From NCBI GenBank assembly GCA_947168625.1, contig CAMVMQ010000005.1:1-31577 (forward strand): 31,577 nt of DNA. Reading direction: 5' to 3'. Source of the stretch: an uncultured Caryophanales bacterium (GTDB lineage: Bacteria > Bacillota_I > Bacilli_A > RF39 > UBA660). A model generated the notes under the pieces. That model made no database searches and was not told the origin of the DNA. It was given only the letters and a program-made list of their open reading frames with translations. The position numbers and the translations under genes were made by a program. This document shows positions 7,808 to 15,269 of the stretch, one piece after another. How positions within the stretch are numbered: the stretch's first letter is position 1; every line of letters starts with the position of its first letter.

Positions 7808-7836
7808 ATTATATAACATATCTATTTAAGATACAA
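7808..7836 (-). promoter_or_regulatory. Sigma-A promoter of the membrane-protein/regulator operon
   Basis: On the minus strand, TTGTAT (7836-7831) and a perfect TATAAT (7813-7808) are 17 bases apart. The start site would be near 7801, about 20 bases before the first start codon. Confidence 0.7.
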
Positions 7837-7852
7837 CAAGTTTTATCTTAAA
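7825..7852. promoter_or_regulatory. Inverted repeat over the -35 box, candidate operator
   Basis: TTTAAGATA (7825-7833) and TATCTTAAA (7844-7852) are perfect 9-bp inverted repeats separated by ten bases, and three of the five inner positions also pair. The repeat covers the -35 hexamer of the operon promoter. A dimeric HTH regulator encoded by the operon would be expected to bind such a site, which suggests autorepression (inference). Confidence 0.5.
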
Positions 7853-7855
7853 AAC

Positions 7856-7895
7856 AAAAAAAAACTAGTTTTTTTATGAATCCAAAGTATGGATT
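7856..7895 (-). terminator. Possible terminator after rpoE
   Basis: Reading the minus strand after the rpoE stop, AATCCA and TGGATT form a 6-bp hairpin (7895-7879). This is followed by seven A residues, CTAG and nine T residues (7875-7856), a second A/T hairpin with a T tract. Confidence 0.4.
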
Positions 7896-7898
7896 AAA

Positions 7899-8345
7899 TC
7901 ATTCTTCATCTAGTTCATTTTCATCGACAATAGTCAAATCATCATAATCATCACTAATATCATCAACATCATCTTGCAAATCTTCTTCATAACTATCATC
8001 TTCATAGTCGTCCTCATTTATATCTTCATCATCACTATTACTATCATCATCTAAAGAAGAATCAGTATCATCATAAATATCATTTATATCAATCTTAACA
8101 CTATGATTTTCCTTTAAATCCCAATTACCATCATTTAGTAAAATAAAATCCTTAGAAGTAGTAAGAGATTCGAAGAAATCCCCAATTTTTTCTTGATATT
8201 CTTCCTCACTAAGTTCTAGTAATTTACAAATTTCCCTAAACAAATCAGCAGTATTCATCGTTTTCTTTTTTTCTCTCAAATACATCTCTGCTATCTTAGT
8301 ATAAGAAAGAAGTTCTAAACTATCTTTATTCATTTCGCTAAGCAT
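7899..8345 (-). CDS. rpoE: RNA polymerase delta subunit
   Basis: Delta is a small Firmicute RNA polymerase subunit that speeds recycling and affects promoter selectivity. The N-terminal 75 residues match the HARE-HTH domain (SYTKIAEMYLREKKKTMN, FFESLTTSKDFILLNDGNWDL). The C-terminal tail from about residue 86 is almost entirely Asp, Glu, Ser and Asn, the disordered acidic tail typical of the family. The length of 148 aa is slightly less than the 173 of Bacillus. ATG 8345 has AGGAGG (8357-8352) at six bases. It lies 10 bases after the argS-like gene, the same neighbour order (ywiB-argS-rpoE) as in Bacillus. Confidence 0.95.
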   Translation of the reverse strand: MLSEMNKDSLELLSYTKIAEMYLREKKKTMNTADLFREICKLLELSEEEYQEKIGDFFESLTTSKDFILLNDGNWDLKENHSVKIDINDIYDDTDSSLDDDSNSDDEDINEDDYEDDSYEEDLQDDVDDISDDYDDLTIVDENELDEE

Positions 8346-8355
8346 ATTTTTCCTC

Positions 8356-9588
8356 CTATAAATCCTCTCTAAGTATTAACCCTAGCATACTGGCAATATT
8401 ATTAATAACAATATAAACAGATTTAGCTATAAGTTTATCTTCCTCACTATAACATTCTAATGTACTATTATAATTATTGAACAAACAAACCAAATCCTCC
8501 AAATAAATACAAAGACTATTTATTATTCCCCTGGTTGCACACCAAATAATAATATTCTCAAACTCTAATAATTTATTCATGATAATATATGCATATTCGT
8601 CTCTTTTAGTACTATCACTTTTTAAAGAATTACTCCATTTTCCTCTTAAAAGATTAAATATTATAGAATTAGTATTTTCAATATCATAAATTTTATCACT
8701 ACCAGATAATACATTATATCTAATATTATTAATTTGATTACTGTCATTAAAAAAGCCAGTATTAATAATTTTTATACTATATTTTCTTAAATCATAATTA
8801 CATATTTCTATAACACTCCTAATATCTTTTGTATCATCATCTTTAGAACAAATACTTATAATACCATCATAACCACTACCGAATATATTAGTATAGTAAG
8901 ACATTAAATATAGAAATTCCAGATAATCCCCATCACTATTAGTAAGGCGTTTCTCTATATAATCACCGGTCCTAAGCCATAACCCATCATCTTTAATAAA
9001 ACAATGATTACTTCTCTGAAGCAAAGACAAAGTATCATCTAGATTATCTTTTATGTTTGAATCTTCTTTGTCCATTAAATAATCAAAATATACTCTTTTA
9101 TCTTCTAAATCACTTTTAATACCATCATTATCCATTACATAACAATATGATGTAATATCATATCCAGCATAAGTCATTATATTAGAAAGACTATCCAAAT
9201 AAATAGTTTTCCAAATGTTTTCCTCATTCCTTTGCCCTATTATACATTCAACACATATTTTTTTATTCTTACCATAACTAGACTTACCATAGTCTTTTTC
9301 TTTTTGAACAATATCTTTAATACAACTAATTAAAAAATCCTTCTTTAGATAAAAAGTAAGCATTCCATCATCACTAATAACAATTTCTCTAAATATATCT
9401 TTTTCAATACTATTCTTTATTCTTTTGCATAAACTCAAAGTATCTTTTTTCAATATACTTGAAAATACAATAGCAACATCACAAGTATATCCACAGTCAG
9501 GTAACATTTTAATGTTAACTTTGTCTTCAGATATAGTATTTGGTAAGCACTTAATAATCATACCTCTAAGAATACTTATGACATTCAT
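8356..9588 (-). CDS. Arginyl-tRNA-synthetase-like protein without HIGH and KMSK motifs (pseudoenzyme)
   Basis: The 410 residues can be followed along the ArgRS fold, although true ArgRS has about 550. The N-terminal Add-like domain (1-105) keeps CGYTCDVAIVFSSILKK and ends EKDYGKSSYGK, like the ArgRS EGEDYGRSNIG region. Where ArgRS reads VEFVSANPTGPLHIGH, this protein reads VECIIGQRNEENIW (113-126), followed by the recognisable AGYDITSYCYVMDNDG (141-156). DDGLWLRTGDY (200-210) and NSDGDYLEFLYL (217-228) match the DGALWLRT and SDGTYTYFAADI stretches. The KMSK loop is replaced by unrelated sequence (about 284-300). A DALR anticodon-binding domain (329-410) ends GLILREDL. Without HIGH and KMSK it cannot form arginyl-adenylate normally. 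The frame is intact, overlaps the upstream stop by four bases (ATGA) and shows normal codon use, so it is retained rather than a decaying pseudogene. A functional argS must exist elsewhere. Confidence 0.85.
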   Translation of the reverse strand: MNVISILRGMIIKCLPNTISEDKVNIKMLPDCGYTCDVAIVFSSILKKDTLSLCKRIKNSIEKDIFREIVISDDGMLTFYLKKDFLISCIKDIVQKEKDYGKSSYGKNKKICVECIIGQRNEENIWKTIYLDSLSNIMTYAGYDITSYCYVMDNDGIKSDLEDKRVYFDYLMDKEDSNIKDNLDDTLSLLQRSNHCFIKDDGLWLRTGDYIEKRLTNSDGDYLEFLYLMSYYTNIFGSGYDGIISICSKDDDTKDIRSVIEICNYDLRKYSIKIINTGFFNDSNQINNIRYNVLSGSDKIYDIENTNSIIFNLLRGKWSNSLKSDSTKRDEYAYIIMNKLLEFENIIIWCATRGIINSLCIYLEDLVCLFNNYNSTLECYSEEDKLIAKSVYIVINNIASMLGLILREDL

Positions 9589-9968
9589 AAATTGCTACTC
9601 ACTTCTATTCTAAACTCATACATACAAGAAGTTTCCTTAACTAAGTATTTAACATAAAAGAAATCATCATTCACAGTAATTTCCTTAACATCAATTTCCA
9701 TATCTAAAGAATAACAATTATCTTTTAGCAAATAGTTACTAGTGGCATTTTTTTCTTTAAAAAGAAATGTATTAATATAATCCTCATTTTCTCTGATCAT
9801 AACAACATCTTTATTATAAAATTTAAAATTATATTTAACATCGTCTTTATTAAAAGAAATTTTCTGTTTATTTCTAATACCATTTTCATTAAAATTCATT
9901 ATACTATTTTCAGTAACATTTCTCAAAAAGCCTTTAATTTTAACCCTAATAATATCACTTCCAAACAT
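9585..9968 (-). CDS. ywiB: DUF1934 (YwiB-like) beta-barrel protein
   Basis: This 127-residue protein is mostly beta-strand by pattern and resembles the DUF1934/YwiB family (small calycin-like barrel, function unknown), beginning with the typical IRVKIKGFLRN strand. The assignment is strengthened by position: in Bacillus ywiB lies directly upstream of argS and rpoE, exactly as here. The stop overlaps the ATG of the argS-like gene. There is no Shine-Dalgarno sequence before the ATG at 9968 (the 20 bases upstream are GTTATGATATGATTTCTCTT and then GA), and the predicted transcription start is only about three bases upstream. The mRNA may therefore be leaderless. The next in-frame ATG (SIMNF) would remove the first strands. 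Confidence 0.75.
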   Translation of the reverse strand: MFGSDIIRVKIKGFLRNVTENSIMNFNENGIRNKQKISFNKDDVKYNFKFYNKDVVMIRENEDYINTFLFKEKNATSNYLLKDNCYSLDMEIDVKEITVNDDFFYVKYLVKETSCMYEFRIEVSSNL

Positions 9969-9977
9969 TCAAGAGAA

Positions 9978-10006
9978 ATCATATCATAACTTAAAAAAAA
10001 ATACAA
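9978..10006 (-). promoter_or_regulatory. Promoter of the ywiB-argS-like-rpoE operon, predicted leaderless
   Basis: On the minus strand, TTGTAT (10006-10001) and TATGAT (9983-9978) are 17 bases apart, with TGA before the -10. The expected start site is near 9971, three bases before the first ATG at 9968. The second TATGAT copy (9988-9983) would leave a 12-base spacer and is not favoured. Confidence 0.55.
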
Positions 10007-10063
10007 CATATTTTACTCATTTTTTTCCATAATAATAAATGCAAAAAGAAAAAGAGGAATAAT

Positions 10064-12040
10064 ATGAAAAAAAAGAAAAAAATAAAAATAATAAAAATAT
10101 TAATGCTGCCGCTGTTTATCTTTTTTCTAGGAAACACTATTCTTTATTTATATTGCCTTCTAACTCCAAAAATTGAGATAAACAAAGCTCAAGGATATTA
10201 CTTATATGACAAAAACAGTATGTTAGTAATGGGAGATGATAATGATTGGATTAGTTTAAATAACATAGACAATAATTTAATAGAAGCTACAATTGCCGCT
10301 GAAGACAAATATTTCTATAAACATATTGGTTTTGATTACCTGAGAATTGGAAAAGCACTTATAACCAATATCATTACAAGAAGCAAAAGTGAAGGAGCAT
10401 CCACTATTACCCAACAATATGCTAGAAATCTTTTCTTAAATTTTGATAAAACATGGAAAAGAAAAATAGATGAAGCCATCCTAGCCTGCGAATTAGAAGT
10501 ACACTACACCAAAGATGAAATATTAGAAGGATACCTAAATACAATAAATTATGGTGGTGTATATGGAATTGAAGAAGCATCAAATTATTATTTTGGTAAA
10601 TCTTCTAAAGATTTAACTCTTGGAGAAGCCTCTTTACTAGCAGGTATCCCAAAATCACCCAATAATTACTCGCCAATTAATAATTATACTAAATCAAAAG
10701 AAAGACAAAAAATTGTCCTTACTATGATGAAAAAAAACAAAATTATAACAGAAAATGAATACCAAAATGCCATCAATGAAAATCTCAATATAATTGGCAA
10801 AGAAAAAAAATCAAGCTTAACTAATATCAATTATTTTAAAGACGCCACACTCAATGAATTAGAAAAAATTCCCGAAATACCTTCATCTCTAATTGAAACA
10901 GGAGGACTCAAAATATACACAACACTTGATTTAAGTGCTCAAGAAAGCCTAGAAAAAGCTCTTCATAACCACATAAATAGCGATACCAAACTTGAAACAG
11001 CAGCAGTTATGATTGATCCAAATACTGGAGGAGTATTGGCTTTAATTGGAGGAAACAACTATAATAAAAGTCAATATAATAGAGCTATTAATGCTAAAAG
11101 ACAAGTAGGGTCCACTATGAAACCACTTCTTTATTATGCAGCATTAGAAAATGGTTTCACTCCATCATCATCATTCACAAGTGAAAAAACAACATTTACT
11201 TTTTCAGAAGGAAAAACATATACTCCCAAGAATTACAATGAAAACTACGCTAATGGACCCATTTCAATGGAGGCAGCAATCTCCTACTCCGATAATATCT
11301 ATGCAGTAAAAACCCATCTATTTTTAGGAGAAAAAATATTAGTAAATACAGCTAAACGACTAGGTATAACTAGTCCATTATCACCAATACCATCCCTAGC
11401 TCTAGGAACAGAAGAAATATCACTTCTTGAAATGGCCTCAGCCTACAGTACATTTGCTTCATTAGGAAATAAAACAAGTCCTCACTTCATTAAAAAAGTT
11501 GAAGATTCAAAAGGAAATATTTTATATGAAAACAAAGAAGAAAAAGAAGAAGTATTAAATCCAAGTTTATCCTATATACTAAGCCAAATGTTAACAAGTA
11601 CTTATAATCAAAATTTCATTGATTATAATTATCCAACACTAATATCATTATACCCACAAATAAGCCACCGTTATGCCATCAAATCAGGTACTACCGATAC
11701 AGATTTATGGATATTAGGATACACTGAAAATGCCGTATTAGGTGTATGGACAGGTTACGATAACAACCAAAAAATATCTACTGAAGATACACCCTATCAT
11801 AAAAATATTTGGATTGAAACAATGGAAGATTACTATAAAACACACACTACATCCTGGTACGAAATACCAGACAATATTGTCGGAGTTATCGTAAATCCGA
11901 TTACTGGAATAATTGCAAAAGAAGAAGACACAAAAAAAGAGATGTTCTTTTACTTAAAAGGAACAGAACCATCTCTTGATATATCATCTAAAAATCTTGA
12001 AACCGTCTTTCAAGAAGAAAACAATAGTGCTAATAATTAA
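10064..12040 (+). CDS. Class A penicillin-binding protein (PBP1A type), glycosyltransferase-transpeptidase
   Basis: This bifunctional cell-wall enzyme polymerises lipid II and cross-links the stem peptides. A basic N-terminus precedes one membrane anchor (about 12-33). The GT51 glycosyltransferase domain shows AAEDKYFYKHIGFD with catalytic Glu80, GASTITQQ (111-118) and the GYLNTINYGG region. The transpeptidase domain has SxxK as Ser350-Thr-Met-Lys353, SxN as Ser409-Asp-Asn411, and KSGTT at 540-544. The KSG instead of KTG variant is common and functional. The length of 658 aa is at the short end, with no long C-terminal extension. ATG 10064 has AGAGGA about five bases upstream. It is transcribed alone, divergently from the ywiB operon. 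Confidence 0.95.
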   Translation: MKKKKKIKIIKILMLPLFIFFLGNTILYLYCLLTPKIEINKAQGYYLYDKNSMLVMGDDNDWISLNNIDNNLIEATIAAEDKYFYKHIGFDYLRIGKALITNIITRSKSEGASTITQQYARNLFLNFDKTWKRKIDEAILACELEVHYTKDEILEGYLNTINYGGVYGIEEASNYYFGKSSKDLTLGEASLLAGIPKSPNNYSPINNYTKSKERQKIVLTMMKKNKIITENEYQNAINENLNIIGKEKKSSLTNINYFKDATLNELEKIPEIPSSLIETGGLKIYTTLDLSAQESLEKALHNHINSDTKLETAAVMIDPNTGGVLALIGGNNYNKSQYNRAINAKRQVGSTMKPLLYYAALENGFTPSSSFTSEKTTFTFSEGKTYTPKNYNENYANGPISMEAAISYSDNIYAVKTHLFLGEKILVNTAKRLGITSPLSPIPSLALGTEEISLLEMASAYSTFASLGNKTSPHFIKKVEDSKGNILYENKEEKEEVLNPSLSYILSQMLTSTYNQNFIDYNYPTLISLYPQISHRYAIKSGTTDTDLWILGYTENAVLGVWTGYDNNQKISTEDTPYHKNIWIETMEDYYKTHTTSWYEIPDNIVGVIVNPITGIIAKEEDTKKEMFFYLKGTEPSLDISSKNLETVFQEENNSANN

Positions 12041-12052
12041 AGCACTTTTTTT
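12026..12052 (+). terminator. Intrinsic terminator of the class A PBP gene
   Basis: AGTGCT (12026-12031) and AGCACT (12041-12046) form a 6-bp stem with a nine-base loop that contains the TAA stop codon. A T run follows through 12052. Confidence 0.75.
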
Positions 12053-12133
12053 CTACTGAATCTTTCCACCTAGACTACTTATTTAATAATTAATACTAAA
12101 TAATTTCAACTAAAGTTAAATCTTCATTAAAGA

Positions 12134-12424
12134 TTAAAACATATCTCTATTAAATAGAAAAACAATAATAGTAATAATTAAAATGATAATCCCAATAACA
12201 AAATAGAAAAATCCCGAGTTTTTATCATTATCCCAATTTTTTCCATCATCAAAAATCTTATCACATTCATCATTACTACGAAAACAACTTTCAAATTTCT
12301 CACATGCATCCATATCACCAGATACATATGTTTTGTTCTTTTTACAGTAATACCTAGAACCACTAACAGCGCCATCTACTTTTTTCTTTGTATCTAAGTT
12401 TTTACAACTACAGCAACATGCCAT
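12134..12424 (-). CDS. Cys-rich small protein with C-terminal membrane anchor, function unknown
   Basis: The 96-residue protein starts MACCCSCKNL and has eight Cys (3, 4, 5, 7, 27, 41, 47, 54). The spacing Cys-X2-Cys, YYC, then DACEKFE looks like a four-Cys zinc ribbon of the kind common in small Firmicute proteins (Cys4/7/27/41). An Asp/Asn-rich linker leads to a single hydrophobic helix (about 71-91) close to the C-terminus. The protein would thus be tail-anchored with the ribbon in the cytoplasm (inference). ATG 12424 has GGAGGTG (12437-12431) at six bases; longer versions of the frame lack a good site. The first 17 bases overlap the end of prmC, so the genes are likely cotranscribed. I do not recognise a named family. 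Confidence 0.7.
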   Translation of the reverse strand: MACCCSCKNLDTKKKVDGAVSGSRYYCKKNKTYVSGDMDACEKFESCFRSNDECDKIFDDGKNWDNDKNSGFFYFVIGIIILIITIIVFLFNRDMF

Positions 12425-13202
12425 CACTAACACCTCCAAAGATAAAGACAAATCTATCTCTACCACTATAATCTTTCTCAATACTAATAGAAACATTATT
12501 CAGATATTTTTTGACCATCTTTTTAATATCATTGCTCTGATTCTCACCAATTTCAAAAGCAATCATATACTTTTCTTTTAGAAACGAAGAACATTCTTTA
12601 AGAATCCTATCATAAAAATACAAACCATTCATATCAGCATACAATGCAAGATGAGGTTCATTATTTTTTACAACATCCATAATTACTTCATCTTTACAAA
12701 TATATGGAGGATTACTTATAATAACATCATATTTCTTATTAACACTTTCAAATACATCACTAATAAATAAATTAACATTAGTGCCATTTAATCGATTATT
12801 TTCTTTAGCCACTTCTATTGCTTCATCAGATATATCAACAGCATCTACACTAGAATTTAATTCTTTATCTAAAGTAATAGCAATAGCTCCACTACCAGTT
12901 CCAATATCAAGTATATCAATCTTTTCATTAAAATTATTCTTAATATACTTAATCGTCTTTTCTACCAGTAATTCCGTTTCAAACCTAGGTATTAGTACAT
13001 TCTTATTAACAAGAATATCATTACCATAAAAATTAACATTACCAATAATATACTGAACAGCCTCACCAGATAGTAATCTATTGGTATAGTCATCTAACTT
13101 ATCCATTAAATCATTATCTTTTAAATACTTATATAGATAATCATATGAATTGGATTCCAAGTTCTTACTTTCAAGTTCTTTTTTTATATTCGAATTATAC
13201 AT
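12408..13202 (-). CDS. prmC: Release factor glutamine methyltransferase PrmC (HemK)
   Basis: PrmC methylates the Gln of the GGQ motif of release factors 1 and 2 using S-adenosylmethionine. The helical N-terminal domain (1-75) includes GEAVQYIIGNVNFYG. The Rossmann domain has DIGTGSG (99-105) for SAM binding and the catalytic NPPY (164-167, in IISNPPYICK). The length of 264 aa is a little below the usual 280-290. The start is the ATG at 13202, with AGGAG six bases upstream; a longer frame would begin at a TTG inside that site. It overlaps the end of prfA, its substrate gene, by eight bases, the usual prfA-prmC pairing. Confidence 0.95.
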   Translation of the reverse strand: MYNSNIKKELESKNLESNSYDYLYKYLKDNDLMDKLDDYTNRLLSGEAVQYIIGNVNFYGNDILVNKNVLIPRFETELLVEKTIKYIKNNFNEKIDILDIGTGSGAIAITLDKELNSSVDAVDISDEAIEVAKENNRLNGTNVNLFISDVFESVNKKYDVIISNPPYICKDEVIMDVVKNNEPHLALYADMNGLYFYDRILKECSSFLKEKYMIAFEIGENQSNDIKKMVKKYLNNVSISIEKDYSGRDRFVFIFGGVSDGMLL

Positions 13203-14259
13203 TCCCTTCTCCTGCAAGTTTCATCCTCATATCCTCATTAATTAAAGCATTAAGTAAGTCTTCCATATCACCTTCCATAACCCTATCTAAGTTCATCGAA
13301 GTATAACCAATTCTATGATCAGTAATTCTATTTTGTGGATAGTTATAAGTCCTAATCTTTTCACTTCTATCCCCTGTACCAATCTTAACCTTTCTTTCAG
13401 CGGCTTCCTTCTCTTCTTGTTCTCTTAATTTCATATCATATAATCTAGTTTTTAATATTTTAAAAGCAAGTTCTTTATTCTTAATCTGACTTCTCTCTGT
13501 CTGTGAATAAACGATAATACCAGTTGGAATATGTGTAAGTCTAACAGCACTATCTGTCGTATTAACTCCTTGTCCACCAGAACCACTACTTCTTGTAATA
13601 TCTACTCTTACTTCCGATTCATCAAGTTCAAAATCAAATTCCTCAGCTTCTGGCATAACAAGAACCGTTGCCGTACTAGTATGTACTCTACCCTGACTTT
13701 CTGTCGCAGGAACTCTCTGTACTCTGTGTGCTCCACTTTCATACTTTAATTTTGAATAAACACTATCTCCTTTAACCATAAATTCAATTTGTGAGTATCC
13801 TCCTGCCGTACCTTCAACAGCATTAAGTATTTCAATTTTCCATCCCACATTATTAGCATACTTAGAGTACATATCAAATAAATCACCAGCAAAGATATTA
13901 CCTTCATCTCCTCCAGCAGCTCCTCTTATCTCGACAATAACATTCTTATCATCATTAGGATCATGTGGTATTAATAATATTTCAAGCTCACTCTCTAAAT
14001 CACTTTTCTTGCTCTCACAATTACTAATCTCTTCCTTAGCAAATTCAGCCATATCCTTATCATGAAGCATATCCTTAGCTTCCTCTAAATCATCAAGAAC
14101 TTGCTTATAATTTTTATAAACATCCACTGTCTTTTCCAAACTCGTTTTTTCTTTAGATAACATCGTCATTTTTTTAATATCATTAATAACTTCTGGACTA
14201 CTAAGTTCTTTTTCAATTTCATTATATCTATCTTCTATAGCATTTAATCTATCTATCAT
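13195..14259 (-). CDS. prfA: Peptide chain release factor 1
   Basis: RF1 reads UAA and UAG stops and triggers peptide release. The 354-residue length is standard. The GGQ catalytic loop (SGSGGQGVN, Gly228-Gly229-Gln230) and the stop-codon recognition motif Pro184-Ala185-Thr186 (RVPATESQGRVH), which marks RF1 rather than RF2, are present. The N-terminal 100 residues are the helical domain 1. ATG 14259 follows an AAAGGG. It is the first gene of an operon with prmC and the Cys-rich protein, behind the promoter at 14283-14311. Confidence 0.97.
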   Translation of the reverse strand: MIDRLNAIEDRYNEIEKELSSPEVINDIKKMTMLSKEKTSLEKTVDVYKNYKQVLDDLEEAKDMLHDKDMAEFAKEEISNCESKKSDLESELEILLIPHDPNDDKNVIVEIRGAAGGDEGNIFAGDLFDMYSKYANNVGWKIEILNAVEGTAGGYSQIEFMVKGDSVYSKLKYESGAHRVQRVPATESQGRVHTSTATVLVMPEAEEFDFELDESEVRVDITRSSGSGGQGVNTTDSAVRLTHIPTGIIVYSQTERSQIKNKELAFKILKTRLYDMKLREQEEKEAAERKVKIGTGDRSEKIRTYNYPQNRITDHRIGYTSMNLDRVMEGDMEDLLNALINEDMRMKLAGEGNV

Positions 14260-14282
14260 TATAATCGCCCTTTCTCATAAGT

Positions 14283-14311
14283 ATTTTATCAAATTTATCT
14301 CAAAAAGTAAA
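14283..14311 (-). promoter_or_regulatory. Sigma-A promoter of prfA-prmC
   Basis: On the minus strand, TTTACT (14311-14306) and TAAAAT (14288-14283) are 17 bases apart, with TGA before the -10. The start site would be near 14276, about 17 bases before the prfA ATG. Confidence 0.55.
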
Positions 14312-14343
14312 TTATCTTTATTCTTTTTATATGCTTTATCAAT

Positions 14344-14378
14344 AAAAGAAGATATTTTTTTTATCATTATCTTCTTTT
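14344..14378 (-). terminator. Intrinsic terminator, probably of the AlkD-like gene
   Basis: AAAAGAAGATA (14344-14354) and TATCTTCTTTT (14368-14378) form a perfect 11-bp stem with a 13-base loop. On the minus strand the second arm ends in four T residues. It is AU-rich but long; it could also act weakly on the plus strand. Confidence 0.5.
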
Positions 14379-14439
14379 AAAATTTTAAAAATTAAAAATA
14401 TATCTTACAAGAAATATATAACATAAATGCTTCCGGTAT

Positions 14440-15147
14440 TCAATAGTTTTTTAATTTATCCACAAATAGTTTATCATCCCTACTAACTCTTAAAGACTCT
14501 TTTATCTTCTGTATAGCTTTATTATGAGTAAAATCATCTAATTTATTATTCTTAATATAACTAATAGTTTTATCTCTAAACTTAACAAAACACACTGATA
14601 TTAACCAAGCTACTGCCATTTGAACATAATAATCTTTAGTATTATATCTATCACATAACATAAAAATATCATCTATATAATCTTCTTCTACATAATAGTC
14701 AAGAAGAAATACAAAGCATAATCTTCTAATCCATAAATCATTACTATTAATATTATCTTTAATATAACTAAAAAAATAATCCTTATTCTTCTTTATTATT
14801 TTATAACTAGCGCAAAAAGAATCACAACTAGCCCAATTATTAATCATATTCCTATATATTTCTAAATAATAAATACTATTATCTAGTTCTTTAATTAGGC
14901 TTATTATAAAGCCATATATAGTTATTTCTTCATAATAATTAGTTTGAACAAAACATAAAAACTCTTTATAATTACCTTTATATATATCTTTAGCAATACT
15001 TTTCATAATAGGAATTCTAATTCCAATTACATTATCTACTCCTAGTTTACTATGAAATTCTTTATATTTAACATCTCTTATTTCAAATAAATAATTAATA
15101 AACTCTTTATAATCTTCTTCATTCCAATTATCTCTCTTAAGTACCAT
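14440..15147 (-). CDS. DNA alkylation repair protein (AlkD-like HEAT-repeat glycosylase)
   Basis: The 235-residue all-helical protein fits the AlkD/AlkC (PF08713) family, which excises alkylated purines (3- and 7-methyl adducts) with a curved HEAT-like repeat scaffold. Family landmarks visible are IRIPIMKSIAK near the N-terminus, NNWASCDSFC with the conserved Trp and Asp, WIRRLCFVFLLDYY with the conserved Arg, and QMAVAWLISVCFVKF. The ATG at 15147 follows GAGG by five bases. A longer frame from a TTG at 15174 is rejected because it would begin upstream of the -10 element and the transcription start. It is monocistronic and divergent from the lipoprotein gene. Confidence 0.85.
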   Translation of the reverse strand: MVLKRDNWNEEDYKEFINYLFEIRDVKYKEFHSKLGVDNVIGIRIPIMKSIAKDIYKGNYKEFLCFVQTNYYEEITIYGFIISLIKELDNSIYYLEIYRNMINNWASCDSFCASYKIIKKNKDYFFSYIKDNINSNDLWIRRLCFVFLLDYYVEEDYIDDIFMLCDRYNTKDYYVQMAVAWLISVCFVKFRDKTISYIKNNKLDDFTHNKAIQKIKESLRVSRDDKLFVDKLKNY

Positions 15148-15162
15148 AATCGCCTCATAAAA

Positions 15163-15171
15163 ATTATAGCA
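15163..15171 (-). promoter_or_regulatory. Extended -10 promoter of the AlkD-like gene
   Basis: The minus strand reads TGCTATAAT, a TGn extension plus perfect TATAAT, with no convincing -35. The start site would be near 15156, inside the GAGG region and about nine bases before the ATG. Confidence 0.5.
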
Positions 15172-15209
15172 CAAATCATAATTAATCGCTAAAATTGTAA
15201 ATAAAAGTC

Positions 15210-15238
15210 TTTACATCACAATAATTTCATTATATAAT
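15210..15238 (+). promoter_or_regulatory. Sigma-A promoter of the small lipoprotein gene
   Basis: TTTACA (15210-15215) and TATAAT (15233-15238) are 17 bases apart, a near-consensus promoter. The start site would be near 15245. Confidence 0.7.
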
Positions 15239-15269
15239 ATAAAACGTTAAAAAAAAGAAGGTGAAATAG

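Noticed and set aside
7927..8085. Tandem repeat of cat/atc-rich sequence in rpoE
   Set aside because: It is the coding sequence of the Asp/Glu-rich delta tail, not a DNA repeat with a fixed unit.
8356..9588. argS pseudogene in decay
   Set aside because: The frame is uninterrupted over 410 codons, coupled to the upstream gene and followed correctly by rpoE; motif loss is by replacement, not by stop codons or frameshift. Retained pseudoenzyme fits better.
8356..9588. Functional arginyl-tRNA synthetase
   Set aside because: Neither HIGH nor KMSK, nor any close variant, is present in the aligned positions.
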